In this document: piece after piece, positions 12,314-20,834 of the stretch
Numbering within the stretch: position 1 is the stretch's first letter
How the letters are laid out: each line of letters opens with the position of its first letter
Source: JAJRRH01 sp047638815
GTDB lineage: Bacteria; Bacteroidota; Bacteroidia; Flavobacteriales_D; JABDKJ01
DNA length: 64,000 nt
NCBI GenBank assembly: GCA_047638815.1
Contig: JBLIMR010000001.1
Location: 342,107 to 406,106 of the forward strand
Reading direction: 5' to 3'
The notes under the pieces: model-generated
What the model was told of the DNA's origin: nothing
What the model saw: the letters and a program-made list of their open reading frames with translations, nothing else
The model's database searches: none
Made by a program: the position numbers and the translations under genes

Positions 12314-13615
12314 GTGAGTTTAAAGTCTGGATATTTGTATGCAACGCTATTGATTGGCGTTATTTTATTTATTAGTTCGTGTAAGAAGGAGGTTGAGAAT
12401 GAGCGTCCTCAGATATTTATTATAAGTCCAAGTAGTTCTCAAGCATTTCAAATTTTAGACACCATTATTGTAAGCGCTACAGTCTCTGACGATCAAGAGG
12501 TTAAAAATGTGGAGGTTACATTGGTGGACGAATTTTTTGTTAAGGTTGGACATACTGTAACGATTCAGATCAATAAAGCTGAATCTACTTTTACCGTAGA
12601 GTATATTCCTGAAAACGTGGATTTGCCTACTGGCTCTTATTATATAGAGATAGAGGCATTGGATGAAGAATTGGCTAAGAGAGAATATGTTTCCATATTT
12701 TTAACGGAATTACCGTTGACATGGGAAGGATTGATATTTGTGAATGGAGATAACTCTGTTAACGGAATTGATGAGAACTTACAAAATGAGTTTATTTGGA
12801 CCCTACCATTTCCGTTTAAAAAAGGAGCGGTTAACAATAGAGATCATGTCTTACTGACAGGAAATGATGCCGCAGCAAAAGTTGTTGCATTAAACGTTAA
12901 TTCTGGCGAGATAGAGTGGTCTGGAGAGATTCATGGATCTCCCGCTAGTAATTATTTTAACCATATGTATTATGATCAGGATGATATGGTTCTAAAAGTA
13001 ACGAGTAAAGAAGATGAAGTCCGGCAATATATGGGATCCTCAGGGAATGAGTTCTCAGATATCCAAATTGGTAATCAATATGACGTGGAGCAATTGTTTT
13101 CACAAGGAGGTTATACCTACGTGGAATTAAAGTCTCTAAGTCAGGAGGCGAGGGAATTAAGAGTGTATTTTAGTGAGACTGGAAGTCTCGTTGATACAGA
13201 ATTCTTCTTTGGTGATATAATTAAGATGGAGAGTTGGGGAGATTTTGAAATTTTAATATTGGCCAATGACAATGACGGCATGGCATTCCTATCTGTATAT
13301 TCTGACATTACATCCTCTTTCAGTAATTTCAATATTTTTGAGCCTGGAGCCAAGGATATGGCAGTTATTGGTGGTGGGAGAGTAATTGTGACCTTGTTAG
13401 ATCAACTTATAATGCAAGACTTGGTTAACAATCAAATCATCTTATTAGAATCTGGTAATACTCCAGATTATCTGGAATATGATGATGTGAATGGATATCT
13501 ATGGACGGCCAGGTCTGGTAATATAAAACAGTACGTTCCATACCCTTGGAATTTTGTTGGTGAAGTTAATGGAAGTACACAAATAAAAGGGATCTTTAAT
13601 TTGTATAACAAATAG
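12314..13615 (+). CDS. Lipoprotein with Ig-like and beta-propeller-like regions, function unknown
   Basis: A 433-residue protein beginning with GTG; an in-frame TGA two codons upstream excludes an earlier start. The lipobox 'ISSCKK' places the acylated Cys at residue 23. Residues of about 30-140 look like a bacterial Ig-like module ('PSSSQAFQILDTIIVSATVSDDQEV'). The remainder is rich in short beta strands and may be a propeller ('HVLLTGNDAAAKVVALNVNSGEIEW' resembles PQQ-like repeats). It probably faces the periplasm or cell surface. It is convergent with the yihY-type gene, with 3 bases between the stops. Confidence 0.6.
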   Translation: MSLKSGYLYATLLIGVILFISSCKKEVENERPQIFIISPSSSQAFQILDTIIVSATVSDDQEVKNVEVTLVDEFFVKVGHTVTIQINKAESTFTVEYIPENVDLPTGSYYIEIEALDEELAKREYVSIFLTELPLTWEGLIFVNGDNSVNGIDENLQNEFIWTLPFPFKKGAVNNRDHVLLTGNDAAAKVVALNVNSGEIEWSGEIHGSPASNYFNHMYYDQDDMVLKVTSKEDEVRQYMGSSGNEFSDIQIGNQYDVEQLFSQGGYTYVELKSLSQEARELRVYFSETGSLVDTEFFFGDIIKMESWGDFEILILANDNDGMAFLSVYSDITSSFSNFNIFEPGAKDMAVIGGGRVIVTLLDQLIMQDLVNNQIILLESGNTPDYLEYDDVNGYLWTARSGNIKQYVPYPWNFVGEVNGSTQIKGIFNLYNK

Positions 13616-13618
13616 AAA

Positions 13619-14560
13619 TTACGAGCTTATTTTTTTACTGTTCTTGTGAATGGTGGCTCTTGAAATACTTGTGTTGAGTTCGAAGCCCATTATTAAAATT
13701 GTGCTATTGAAATTAATCCATATAAAAAAGGCTATAACAGCTCCAAGCCCACCATAGAACTTATTGTAATTCCCAAAATTATTTACGAAGTAAGCGAAGG
13801 CGAAGGAAACAAGAATCATTAGTACACTGGAGAATATGCTACCTGCAGAAACGAGTCTCCATTTTCTGGCATCAGGATTACCTACATAAAATAATATAGA
13901 AATAGCTATCATAAATAAAATCAAGGTCACCACATAATTAATAGCATAGAAAATAAAAACTTGAAAGTTGTCTGATAAAAAGGCAATTTCTTCAAGGTAA
14001 GCAGCAAGGGAATTGGAAGCAGTAATGAGTCCTACAGCAAGAAAAATAAAAATAGCAAATACCAAAATTAAGAGTAGAGAGATAAGTTTTTGGACGATAA
14101 AAGTTCTTTTTTCCACGAGGTTTACAGAGCCATTGAATGCGATTAATATTGCTGAAATAGAATTGGAGGCGTAATAAAGAGTCAAGAGAAAACCAATGGA
14201 AAGGATGGTTGTGTTCTGATCCAGTATCATTTGATTAACAGTGTCCTCCATGAGTTTATAAGCATCAGCGGGCATAATGCTAGAAATCCCGAGGAAGAGA
14301 TTTTCTTGAAACCCACCTATCTTAATAAAAGGAATGAATGAAAGGAGCATAATAAAAAATGGCAAAATTGCCATGATCACACGAAAAGAAATAGAGGCCG
14401 CTCTTGTGCCTATTGCACCTTCATTAATTCCTCGGAAGAAAAATCGAGTAATGTAATAAAGGCTATGTCCATCAAAACCAGGAAGGACGATTTTTTTTGA
14501 AACACCAATAACTCCTTGAATAAATTTTGATTGAGTGATAAGAAGGAGCCATTTATTCAT
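13619..14560 (-). CDS. YihY/virulence factor BrkB family membrane protein
   Basis: A 313-residue inner-membrane protein with about six hydrophobic segments. The family signature 'GAIGTRAASISFRVIMAILPFFIMLLSFIP' appears near residues 50-85, and the C-terminal 'GGLGAVIAFFIWINFNSTILIMGFELN' is also typical. The family was once called ribonuclease BN in error; its real role is uncertain. It begins one base after the nadC stop, so the two are co-transcribed. Confidence 0.85.
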   Translation of the reverse strand: MNKWLLLITQSKFIQGVIGVSKKIVLPGFDGHSLYYITRFFFRGINEGAIGTRAASISFRVIMAILPFFIMLLSFIPFIKIGGFQENLFLGISSIMPADAYKLMEDTVNQMILDQNTTILSIGFLLTLYYASNSISAILIAFNGSVNLVEKRTFIVQKLISLLLILVFAIFIFLAVGLITASNSLAAYLEEIAFLSDNFQVFIFYAINYVVTLILFMIAISILFYVGNPDARKWRLVSAGSIFSSVLMILVSFAFAYFVNNFGNYNKFYGGLGAVIAFFIWINFNSTILIMGFELNTSISRATIHKNSKKISS

Positions 14561-14561
14561 T

Positions 14562-15398
14562 TTAGAAAGAGGCTTTTAGACTTAAATCCATACTTCTGTA
14601 TTGGTGAGTTAAAGCACCTAGAGAAATATAATCAACGCCTGCTTCAGCATAACCAATAATATTTGTCTCATTTATTCCACCGGAGGATTCGGTATCAACT
14701 TTATCGCCAATAAATTTCACAGCTTCTTTAGTTTCTTCAGGTGTGAAATTGTCAAGAAGGATTCTATTAATTCCACCTATATTCAGAATCATCTTTACTT
14801 CCTCAAAATTTCGGGACTCAACAATTATTTTTAAATCAAGATTATTTTCCTTCAGATATTTGTGACAACTTTCTATAGCGTTTGAGATACCCCCAGCAAA
14901 ATCAATATGATTGTCTTTTATCATAATAACATCATACAATCCCATTCGATGATTTTCTCCGCCACCAATTCTTACCGCCAATTTTTCAAAATATCTGAAA
15001 TTCGGTGTTGTTTTTCGGGTATCCAAAACTTTGGCTTTGGTATGACTAATAATATCCATGATTGACCTGGTATACGTAGCTATGCCGCTCATGCGTTGCA
15101 TCGTATTAAGAACTATTCTTTCCGCTTTCAAAATAGAATGAACGCTACCATGAACTTTCATTACTTCAACGATTGGCTTTACTGGTGCAGCATCTTTAAG
15201 AATATGCTCAATTTTCAAATCAGCATCGATAAGATGAAACATTTCCTCAGCTAGTTTAACACCCGCAATTATACCATTATCTTTTGCCAACAATGTTGCG
15301 GTACCAACTGCCTCCTTCGGAATACAGGACAAACTTGTGTGATCACCTGTTCCGGTGTCTTCGTCTAATGAATGTTGGATAAATTGTTTTAAGTTCAT
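14562..15398 (-). CDS. nadC: Nicotinate-nucleotide diphosphorylase (carboxylating)
   Basis: A 278-residue quinolinate phosphoribosyltransferase, which turns quinolinate and PRPP into nicotinate mononucleotide, CO2 and PPi in NAD synthesis. The 'LDTRKTTPNFRYFEKLAVRIGGGENHRMGLYDVIMIKDNHI' block carries the substrate-binding Arg/His/Lys residues, and 'ESSGGI' binds phosphate. The length is normal. It lies between a DUF4783 gene and the yihY-type gene on the same strand. Confidence 0.96.
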   Translation of the reverse strand: MNLKQFIQHSLDEDTGTGDHTSLSCIPKEAVGTATLLAKDNGIIAGVKLAEEMFHLIDADLKIEHILKDAAPVKPIVEVMKVHGSVHSILKAERIVLNTMQRMSGIATYTRSIMDIISHTKAKVLDTRKTTPNFRYFEKLAVRIGGGENHRMGLYDVIMIKDNHIDFAGGISNAIESCHKYLKENNLDLKIIVESRNFEEVKMILNIGGINRILLDNFTPEETKEAVKFIGDKVDTESSGGINETNIIGYAEAGVDYISLGALTHQYRSMDLSLKASF

Positions 15399-15447
15399 GC
15401 CTCAAATTTACTTTATTTGAGAAACATAGGACTAGGGTTGAAGAATT

Positions 15448-15837
15448 CTAATAAGATTCTATATTGAATTGTTTGATCTTAAGACCATCACTATCCTTAG
15501 TTATAAAATAGGTCACCCTAAACTGACCTTTTTCCGTTTCCATTTTGCCAATAATGTACTGATTGTTATCATCTGAATTACTGGAATGCTCAGTTTGAAA
15601 CTTAATTACCTTATTATCAGTAAAAAATTTCTTAAGAATCATCGCGGCTTGGGATCGGCTATATATCGCATCGGCATCTTCTATACTAATGTCAATGTTA
15701 TCTGTAAAGTATTTTGATAATTGATCAATCTTACCTTCAATAAGATCATCCTTTACTATCGTATTTATATCTGATTGTGCAATAAATAAAACACTCTGAA
15801 GGGTAAAAACAAATAAAACTAAAAGTCTCATATTCAA
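15448..15837 (-). CDS. DUF4783 family exported protein
   Basis: A 129-residue protein with a signal peptide ('MNMRLLVLFVFTLQSVLFIAQS'; Met3 is an alternative start). It then matches the DUF4783 pattern: 'LSKYFTDNIDISIEDADAIYSRSQAAMILKKFF', then 'YIIGKMETEKGQFRVTYFI', which fits an NTF2/cystatin-like fold. The family is common in Bacteroidota and often lies upstream of nadC, as here, but no function is known. The gene is 49 bases upstream of nadC on the same strand. Confidence 0.8.
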   Translation of the reverse strand: MNMRLLVLFVFTLQSVLFIAQSDINTIVKDDLIEGKIDQLSKYFTDNIDISIEDADAIYSRSQAAMILKKFFTDNKVIKFQTEHSSNSDDNNQYIIGKMETEKGQFRVTYFITKDSDGLKIKQFNIESY

Positions 15838-16036
15838 TTTAATGGTTTGTGAGATAATAATATCAAATTCTAAGCCAAAATACTTGATCTGTTAAAAATA
15901 CAAATTAATTTCACGTCAACAATTTCTTTTTATTAGTTTTTAAATGACCGTAACACTTGCTTATTTACCTTAAGTGACGTAAGATCAGCCGTTAACATTT
16001 GTTTCGATCAATTGTTGTATTTTATAAGTTTACTGA

Positions 16037-16507
16037 ATGAAAATCAAAATGATATATGTAGGAAAATCTAAGAAAGAATATTTGAAGGGTTCTTTGCAAG
16101 ATTTCTATGTTAGAATTAGGAAATATATAAGCCTAGAAGAGATAATAATTCCTGATGTCTCTGGCAAAGGAGGGGATACTGGGAAAAGAATGATAATAGA
16201 AGGGAATTCAATTTTAGATAAAATAAAGGATAATGAGTTGGTGGTTCTATTGGATGAAGGAGGAAAGCGAATGACCTCTAGAGCATTTGCAGATTACATC
16301 AATGAAAAGATGGTCTACTCTAGCTCTAATATAGTTTTTGTTGTAGGTGGTGCTTTCGGATTTTCTGAGGAAGTAAAATTAAGATCAAACGATGCTATTC
16401 GACTATCGGACATGACTTTTTCACATCAGTTGATCAGGTTAATCATGGCAGAGCAATTATATAGAGCTATGAGCATAATAAATGGACATCCTTATCATAA
16501 CGATTGA
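16037..16507 (+). CDS. rlmH: 23S rRNA (pseudouridine1915-N3)-methyltransferase
   Basis: A 156-residue SPOUT-class enzyme that methylates pseudouridine 1915 in helix 69 of 23S rRNA on the assembled ribosome. The C-terminal knot is visible as 'FVVGGAFGFSEEVK', followed by 'LSDMTFSHQLIRLIMAEQLYRAMSIINGHPYHND', the family's hallmark ending. Its 3' end overlaps the convergent galE gene by 13 bases, so RNA from the two genes could pair. Confidence 0.96.
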   Translation: MKIKMIYVGKSKKEYLKGSLQDFYVRIRKYISLEEIIIPDVSGKGGDTGKRMIIEGNSILDKIKDNELVVLLDEGGKRMTSRAFADYINEKMVYSSSNIVFVVGGAFGFSEEVKLRSNDAIRLSDMTFSHQLIRLIMAEQLYRAMSIINGHPYHND

Positions 16508-17520
16508 CTTGATAAGTATTGTTGCCATTTCCAAGCGGAAGACATCATTTCATCAATGGTCTTCTCCGCCTCCCATCCCAAGATTGTTTTAGATTTTTCT
16601 GTGTCAGCAAAAACTTCGGCAATGTCACCTTCCCTTCGAGGCCCAATTTTATAGTTTAGTTTCTGTTCAGCACATTTTTCAAAGGCCTCTATAGCCTGCA
16701 TGACACTCACACCCTTTCCCGTGCCTAGATTGAATACATCAAAATTGTCATCTTGCTCCTTGGTTTTTAATAACTGCAGTGCCATAATGTGTGCTTTGGC
16801 GATATCAGAAACATGAATATAATCTCTTACACATGTCCCGTCCACTGTATCATAATCATTCCCAAAGACTGTTAATTGTTCTCGAATACCTACCGCGGTT
16901 TGGGTGATATATGGAACGAGATTATTTGGAACCCCAGTTGGTAACTCTCCTATTTTTCCGGATACATGTGCACCCACTGGGTTGAAATATCTTAGGGCAA
17001 TAAATTTTTGATTCTTTTGAATCTTAGCAATATCCATTAAAATGTTTTCTCCAACAACCTTTGTATATGCATAAGGACATTCTGTTTGTCCAATAGGCGT
17101 ATTCTCTGTTACTGGCAAATCTTTGGAGGATCCATAGACACTACAGGAGGAAGAAAAAATAAAGTACGGAACATCAAAGTCTTTTTGAAGCTGGAGAACA
17201 TTCACTAAAGAATTTAGATTGTTGTTGTAGTAATCCAGTGGTTTTTGAACCGATTCAGGGACCGATTTATGCGCTGCGAAATGAATTATGCCTTGTATGT
17301 TATTTTCTTTAAATACAACCTCTAGTTCTTTGAAGTTCAATAAATTAACGTTGTAATGCTTGACTGACTTCCCTGTAATCTCCTTTATTCGTTCATAGGT
17401 TTCTGGCGTAGAGTTGGAATAATTATCGATGGAAATTGGATTCCAATCAGTGTTGTTAATCAATTCGATAATCGTGTGTGATCCGATATAACCGGCACCA
17501 CCTGTTACTAATACATCCAT
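16495..17520 (-). CDS. galE: UDP-glucose 4-epimerase (first copy)
   Basis: A 341-residue extended short-chain dehydrogenase that interconverts UDP-glucose and UDP-galactose, supplying glycan precursors. The NAD-binding 'GGAGYIGSH' is at residues 7-15, the catalytic Ser is in 'SSSCSVYG', and the Tyr/Lys pair is in 'YAYTK'. 'GNDYDTVDGTCVRDYIHV' is typical of GalE. It borders the first glycan locus. A second galE at 59868-60890 is a diverged paralogue. TAACTTTG at 17545-17538 on the minus strand is a likely -7 promoter element. Confidence 0.95.
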   Translation of the reverse strand: MDVLVTGGAGYIGSHTIIELINNTDWNPISIDNYSNSTPETYERIKEITGKSVKHYNVNLLNFKELEVVFKENNIQGIIHFAAHKSVPESVQKPLDYYNNNLNSLVNVLQLQKDFDVPYFIFSSSCSVYGSSKDLPVTENTPIGQTECPYAYTKVVGENILMDIAKIQKNQKFIALRYFNPVGAHVSGKIGELPTGVPNNLVPYITQTAVGIREQLTVFGNDYDTVDGTCVRDYIHVSDIAKAHIMALQLLKTKEQDDNFDVFNLGTGKGVSVMQAIEAFEKCAEQKLNYKIGPRREGDIAEVFADTEKSKTILGWEAEKTIDEMMSSAWKWQQYLSSQSL

Positions 17521-17537
17521 TCAGGAAAAATTTACTG

Positions 17538-17545
17538 CAAAGTTA
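17538..17545 (-). promoter_or_regulatory. -7 promoter element of galE
   Basis: TAACTTTG on the minus strand, 17 bases before the galE ATG. A -33 element at normal spacing is not obvious. Confidence 0.4.
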
Positions 17546-17628
17546 ATTATCTCAAGTTAAATGTACAGCTGCGACAAAGAAATATATTACTAAAGCGTCA
17601 GTGTATGAAGTTGTTCGAAATATTAAGC

Positions 17629-17636
17629 TAATTTTG
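17629..17636 (+). promoter_or_regulatory. -7 promoter element of the membrane protein gene
   Basis: TAATTTTG, 11 bases before the ATG at 17648. TTG at 17611-17613 lies 15 bases upstream, slightly closer than usual. Confidence 0.4.
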
Positions 17637-17647
17637 GTCCAAGCAAG

Positions 17648-18994
17648 ATGGTAATATTAGACTTTATATTAATGGCATTATACAGCTTTTTGGCTGTTTC
17701 TATTGTTTTTACCTATGTAAATATATCTAGTCTATCTTTTGAGGATAAAAAGTTTATGAGGATCGCAATTCTCATTAAGGTATTCGGTGCAATAGCCTTC
17801 CTACTAATTTATCAGTATTATTTTGGATATCTTGGAGACGCACATAGTTTTTATAGAGATGCTATTTGGCATAATAATCTATTGAGAGAATCTCCTTTGG
17901 AGTTTATAAATTATGCATTTGGGACATTTGAATTGAAAGACTTGTGGGCTACAACAGCAGTTGAGCCAGTGAACTATCATAAGGGATCACGAGAGTTCTT
18001 TGTCACAGTAATGTTTTCGTTTGTCACATTGTTTGGCGTAGGAAATTATTACGCCTCAACGATATTGTTTGCTTTGATAACATTTGGTGGATATTGGCTT
18101 CTTTATCGAGTTTTCAGCAAACAATATCCTAAGCTAGCATTAGGTGCTTTTTTATGTGTTTTTTGTTTGCCATCAACAGTAATTTGGGGATCGGGAATGG
18201 TCAAAGAGAATTTGATTTTAGCTTTACTAGGAGTGTTTTTGTATCATACATACCAAACTATCGAAAGACGAAAAATAAGTGTTAGATCGTCAGTTCTTCT
18301 AGTATTAGCATTCTTAGTTATTGCAAAGGTGAAGATATATGTAGTCATCAGTTTGTTACCAGCGATATTCGTTTGGGTGTTACCGAAGATTCTTAATGGT
18401 AAGAGGAATATTATAGTTCGTAAAATTGTAAAACCTATTTTGGTTTCTGTGATTTTGGTTTCAACAATTTCTCTTGCTCATCAAGCGACACAAAAATTTG
18501 AAGCTTTATCTTTTGATAATTTCATTGGTAAAGCTCAATCCTTCCAAGATTGGCACTATAAGGTGGGACAAAATACTGCGGAAGAACATGGCAGAGGTTC
18601 GAGTTATACATTGGGTGACTATGAGGCCACGTTATTTGGTACTTTCAAAATGATACCGGCATCCATAAATGTCACATACTTCCGACCATATCTCTGGGAA
18701 GTCAAAAGCCCAATAGTTGTGTTAGTTGCGTTAGAAAGCTTGATTTTATTTTTATTTTTCATCTATATTCTTAGCAGGAAAAGATTATACACGAACATTA
18801 ATTTTGTATTCAGTGATTCCTTCTTGTTTATGCTGATAGTCTACGCGTTAATTCTAGGGTTTCTTGTAGGTTTTACATCCTACAATTTTGGCGCCTTGGA
18901 CCGATATAAAATTCCAGCCATGCCATTTTTCATCTTTGCATTGGCAATCGTATATCATAAAATTCGTTTGGCCGAAAACAAGATTATTTATTGA
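17648..18994 (+). CDS. Multi-spanning membrane protein, possible glycan polymerase or GT-C transferase
   Basis: A 448-residue integral membrane protein with about eleven hydrophobic segments. The first external loop holds an acidic 'GYLGDAHSFYRDAIWHNN', like the catalytic loop of GT-C transferases that use lipid-linked sugars. A large loop between the later segments holds 'FQDWHYKVGQNTAEEHGRGSSYTLGDYE'. It lies between galE and the glycosyltransferase run, so a role in polymerising or transferring a surface glycan is plausible but unproved. Its 3' end overlaps the convergent glycosyltransferase gene by 7 bases. Confidence 0.5.
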   Translation: MVILDFILMALYSFLAVSIVFTYVNISSLSFEDKKFMRIAILIKVFGAIAFLLIYQYYFGYLGDAHSFYRDAIWHNNLLRESPLEFINYAFGTFELKDLWATTAVEPVNYHKGSREFFVTVMFSFVTLFGVGNYYASTILFALITFGGYWLLYRVFSKQYPKLALGAFLCVFCLPSTVIWGSGMVKENLILALLGVFLYHTYQTIERRKISVRSSVLLVLAFLVIAKVKIYVVISLLPAIFVWVLPKILNGKRNIIVRKIVKPILVSVILVSTISLAHQATQKFEALSFDNFIGKAQSFQDWHYKVGQNTAEEHGRGSSYTLGDYEATLFGTFKMIPASINVTYFRPYLWEVKSPIVVLVALESLILFLFFIYILSRKRLYTNINFVFSDSFLFMLIVYALILGFLVGFTSYNFGALDRYKIPAMPFFIFALAIVYHKIRLAENKIIY

Positions 18995-20073
18995 AAAATA
19001 CTGATAAATTTATTTTCTTGACTTTGGACAGAGTATTGTTCAATAATAATTTTCCTAGCGTCACTTATTAGAACATCTACTTTGATATTCTGCTCAATAA
19101 GATCTGATAAAATATTAAACCAATCATCATCATTGTGAGCATGGAAACCAGTTTTTTTATCTTCAACTATCAGAGCATTAACACCAATTGGAGATATTAC
19201 AGTTGGGATATTAATTGACATATATTGAATGGCTTTGAAACCACACTTTCCCTTGTAAAAATCCTTGTCAGACCGTAACGGCATCAAACCAAAATCCATT
19301 TGCATCAATTGCGAGATTTCATTTTTTTTGTCCCATTTCTGGTAGATCATATTGGATATGTTGAGCTCGGGTTTTTTATTCGAAATGACTAGTAGATCGT
19401 AGTTATATTTGTTATTTAGTTTTATGAATACCTGCTCCAAAGATTCGATGTGAATATTGGTTGTCAATGTTCCTGTCCATCCGATGGTTAGTTTCTCAGA
19501 TGATTTCTGCTCATATTTCTTAGGGTCGTGTACATTATTTGTATTTACTACTGTGGGAATAACGGTGGTGTTGTTGTTAAATGCTAGGGCGTAAGTTTTT
19601 AAAAAATCGTTGCCTGCGATAACACTATGACTCCACTTAATTATGTGTTTGACTTTACTGTAATTTTTTAATTTATGGAAAGCTTCATTTTCTTTAGAAT
19701 AATTGGGTAACCATATGGCATCATCAAAATCGTAGATTATTTTCTTTCGAATAACTTTCGCAATAATCCACTCAAAGATAGGTGGTCCTATTGGTGTGAT
19801 TTCTCTTTGGACAAATACAAAGTCATATTTGAAAACTGAGAAAAGGAGCATGAATCTTTTAAGAAACCCACCTAAAACGATAATCCCTTTACTAATAAAA
19901 TCACCCTTTCTGTATAATTTGTCATATGAACTTTTGGAATAAAAAGTTCGATAATCATAATCAATATTTCTTTCTTTCAGCGAATTGAAATATACTTCTA
20001 ACCTAAACCGTTGGGACGGACCATAACCTTCGGGGTATGGTGCCAGGAATAAAATATTATTAGCATTTTTCAT
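18988..20073 (-). CDS. Glycosyltransferase family 4 protein
   Basis: A GT-B fold transferase of 361 residues from the preferred ATG at 20073, which overlaps the upstream stop as ATGA. A longer form from 20130 would run into the preceding gene. The N-terminus 'ILFLAPYPEGYGPSQRFR' and the central 'IGWTGTLTTNIHIESLEQ' are typical. The C-terminal 'CGFKAIQYMSINIPTVISPIGVNALIV' forms the donor nucleotide-sugar site. It probably adds a sugar to the lipid-linked glycan on the cytoplasmic face. It is the last gene of the long minus-strand run. Confidence 0.85.
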   Translation of the reverse strand: MKNANNILFLAPYPEGYGPSQRFRLEVYFNSLKERNIDYDYRTFYSKSSYDKLYRKGDFISKGIIVLGGFLKRFMLLFSVFKYDFVFVQREITPIGPPIFEWIIAKVIRKKIIYDFDDAIWLPNYSKENEAFHKLKNYSKVKHIIKWSHSVIAGNDFLKTYALAFNNNTTVIPTVVNTNNVHDPKKYEQKSSEKLTIGWTGTLTTNIHIESLEQVFIKLNNKYNYDLLVISNKKPELNISNMIYQKWDKKNEISQLMQMDFGLMPLRSDKDFYKGKCGFKAIQYMSINIPTVISPIGVNALIVEDKKTGFHAHNDDDWFNILSDLIEQNIKVDVLISDARKIIIEQYSVQSQENKFISIFQ

Positions 20074-20834
20074 TTTACACCATTGAATAGTTTGTTGAAT
20101 AAATATCCCCATGCCGTTGGATGATACCATAAAGAACTCTTTTTGTTTTCTGTATCTAAATTTACTTTAGAGTTATTTTCAATGAAATCTTTGAGTAATA
20201 TCAAACCTTCTGCAATTTGCAGAATAGGGTAGGTGGTAAAATTGTCTTTGGGATCAAACTTAATTTGTTTTTGGGCAATAACATTACCAGTATCGATTCC
20301 TGCATCCACATAGTGCAGTGTAACACCAAAGTTTTGTTGATCTTTTGACCTTATTGCCCAATATCCACCATGTACACCACGGTATTGTGGCGTAATGCCA
20401 ACATGAATGTTTACAATGGGAATGTCAATTTTTCCAAGCGTTTTATTTGAAACTATTCTGCAACCAGATAAAAGAATCAGCTCAGGTGCTACCCTAAGAA
20501 TAATATCGATCATTTCTTGACTATTTACAGTTTTGACGTATTGGATTTTATTACTTGCAATTCCAACTTTATCAAGATTGTAATTTCCCATTATTTCATT
20601 TGCTCGACCTTGGGAAAAAACTTTAAGAACTGGTGCAATCCCTACTTGAAACATCAACTGTCCGATCACTTTGATCAAGCCAAGTTTCTTTATCCGATTT
20701 TTCACCAATGTTACTGAGGAGATGGATTCTTCAATAACTATAGAGGAATCATATTGTTTATTTTCAAGAAAATTGAACATGATATTGCTTGAAATACCTT
20801 TGGTGCCGATAATCAATATTTTTCTATACACCAT
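20070..20834 (-). CDS. Formyltransferase-fold protein, possible amino-sugar N-formyltransferase
   Basis: A 254-residue member of the methionyl-tRNA formyltransferase superfamily. The catalytic Asn-His are in 'PIVNIHVGITPQYRGVHGGYWAI' and the Asp in 'GVTLHYVDAGIDTGNVI'. The tRNA-binding C-terminal domain of Fmt is missing. In glycan loci such enzymes formylate amino sugars with N10-formyl-tetrahydrofolate. That fits the context, but the sugar is unknown. It overlaps the deacetylase gene by 11 bases and the following glycosyltransferase gene by 4. Confidence 0.75.
   Translation of the reverse strand: MVYRKILIIGTKGISSNIMFNFLENKQYDSSIVIEESISSVTLVKNRIKKLGLIKVIGQLMFQVGIAPVLKVFSQGRANEIMGNYNLDKVGIASNKIQYVKTVNSQEMIDIILRVAPELILLSGCRIVSNKTLGKIDIPIVNIHVGITPQYRGVHGGYWAIRSKDQQNFGVTLHYVDAGIDTGNVIAQKQIKFDPKDNFTTYPILQIAEGLILLKDFIENNSKVNLDTENKKSSLWYHPTAWGYLFNKLFNGVK

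Noticed and set aside
20074..20130. Longer start for the glycosyltransferase at 18988
   Set aside because: It would overlap the formyltransferase gene by about 60 bases; the ATG at 20073 gives the usual ATGA overlap and the conserved N-terminus.
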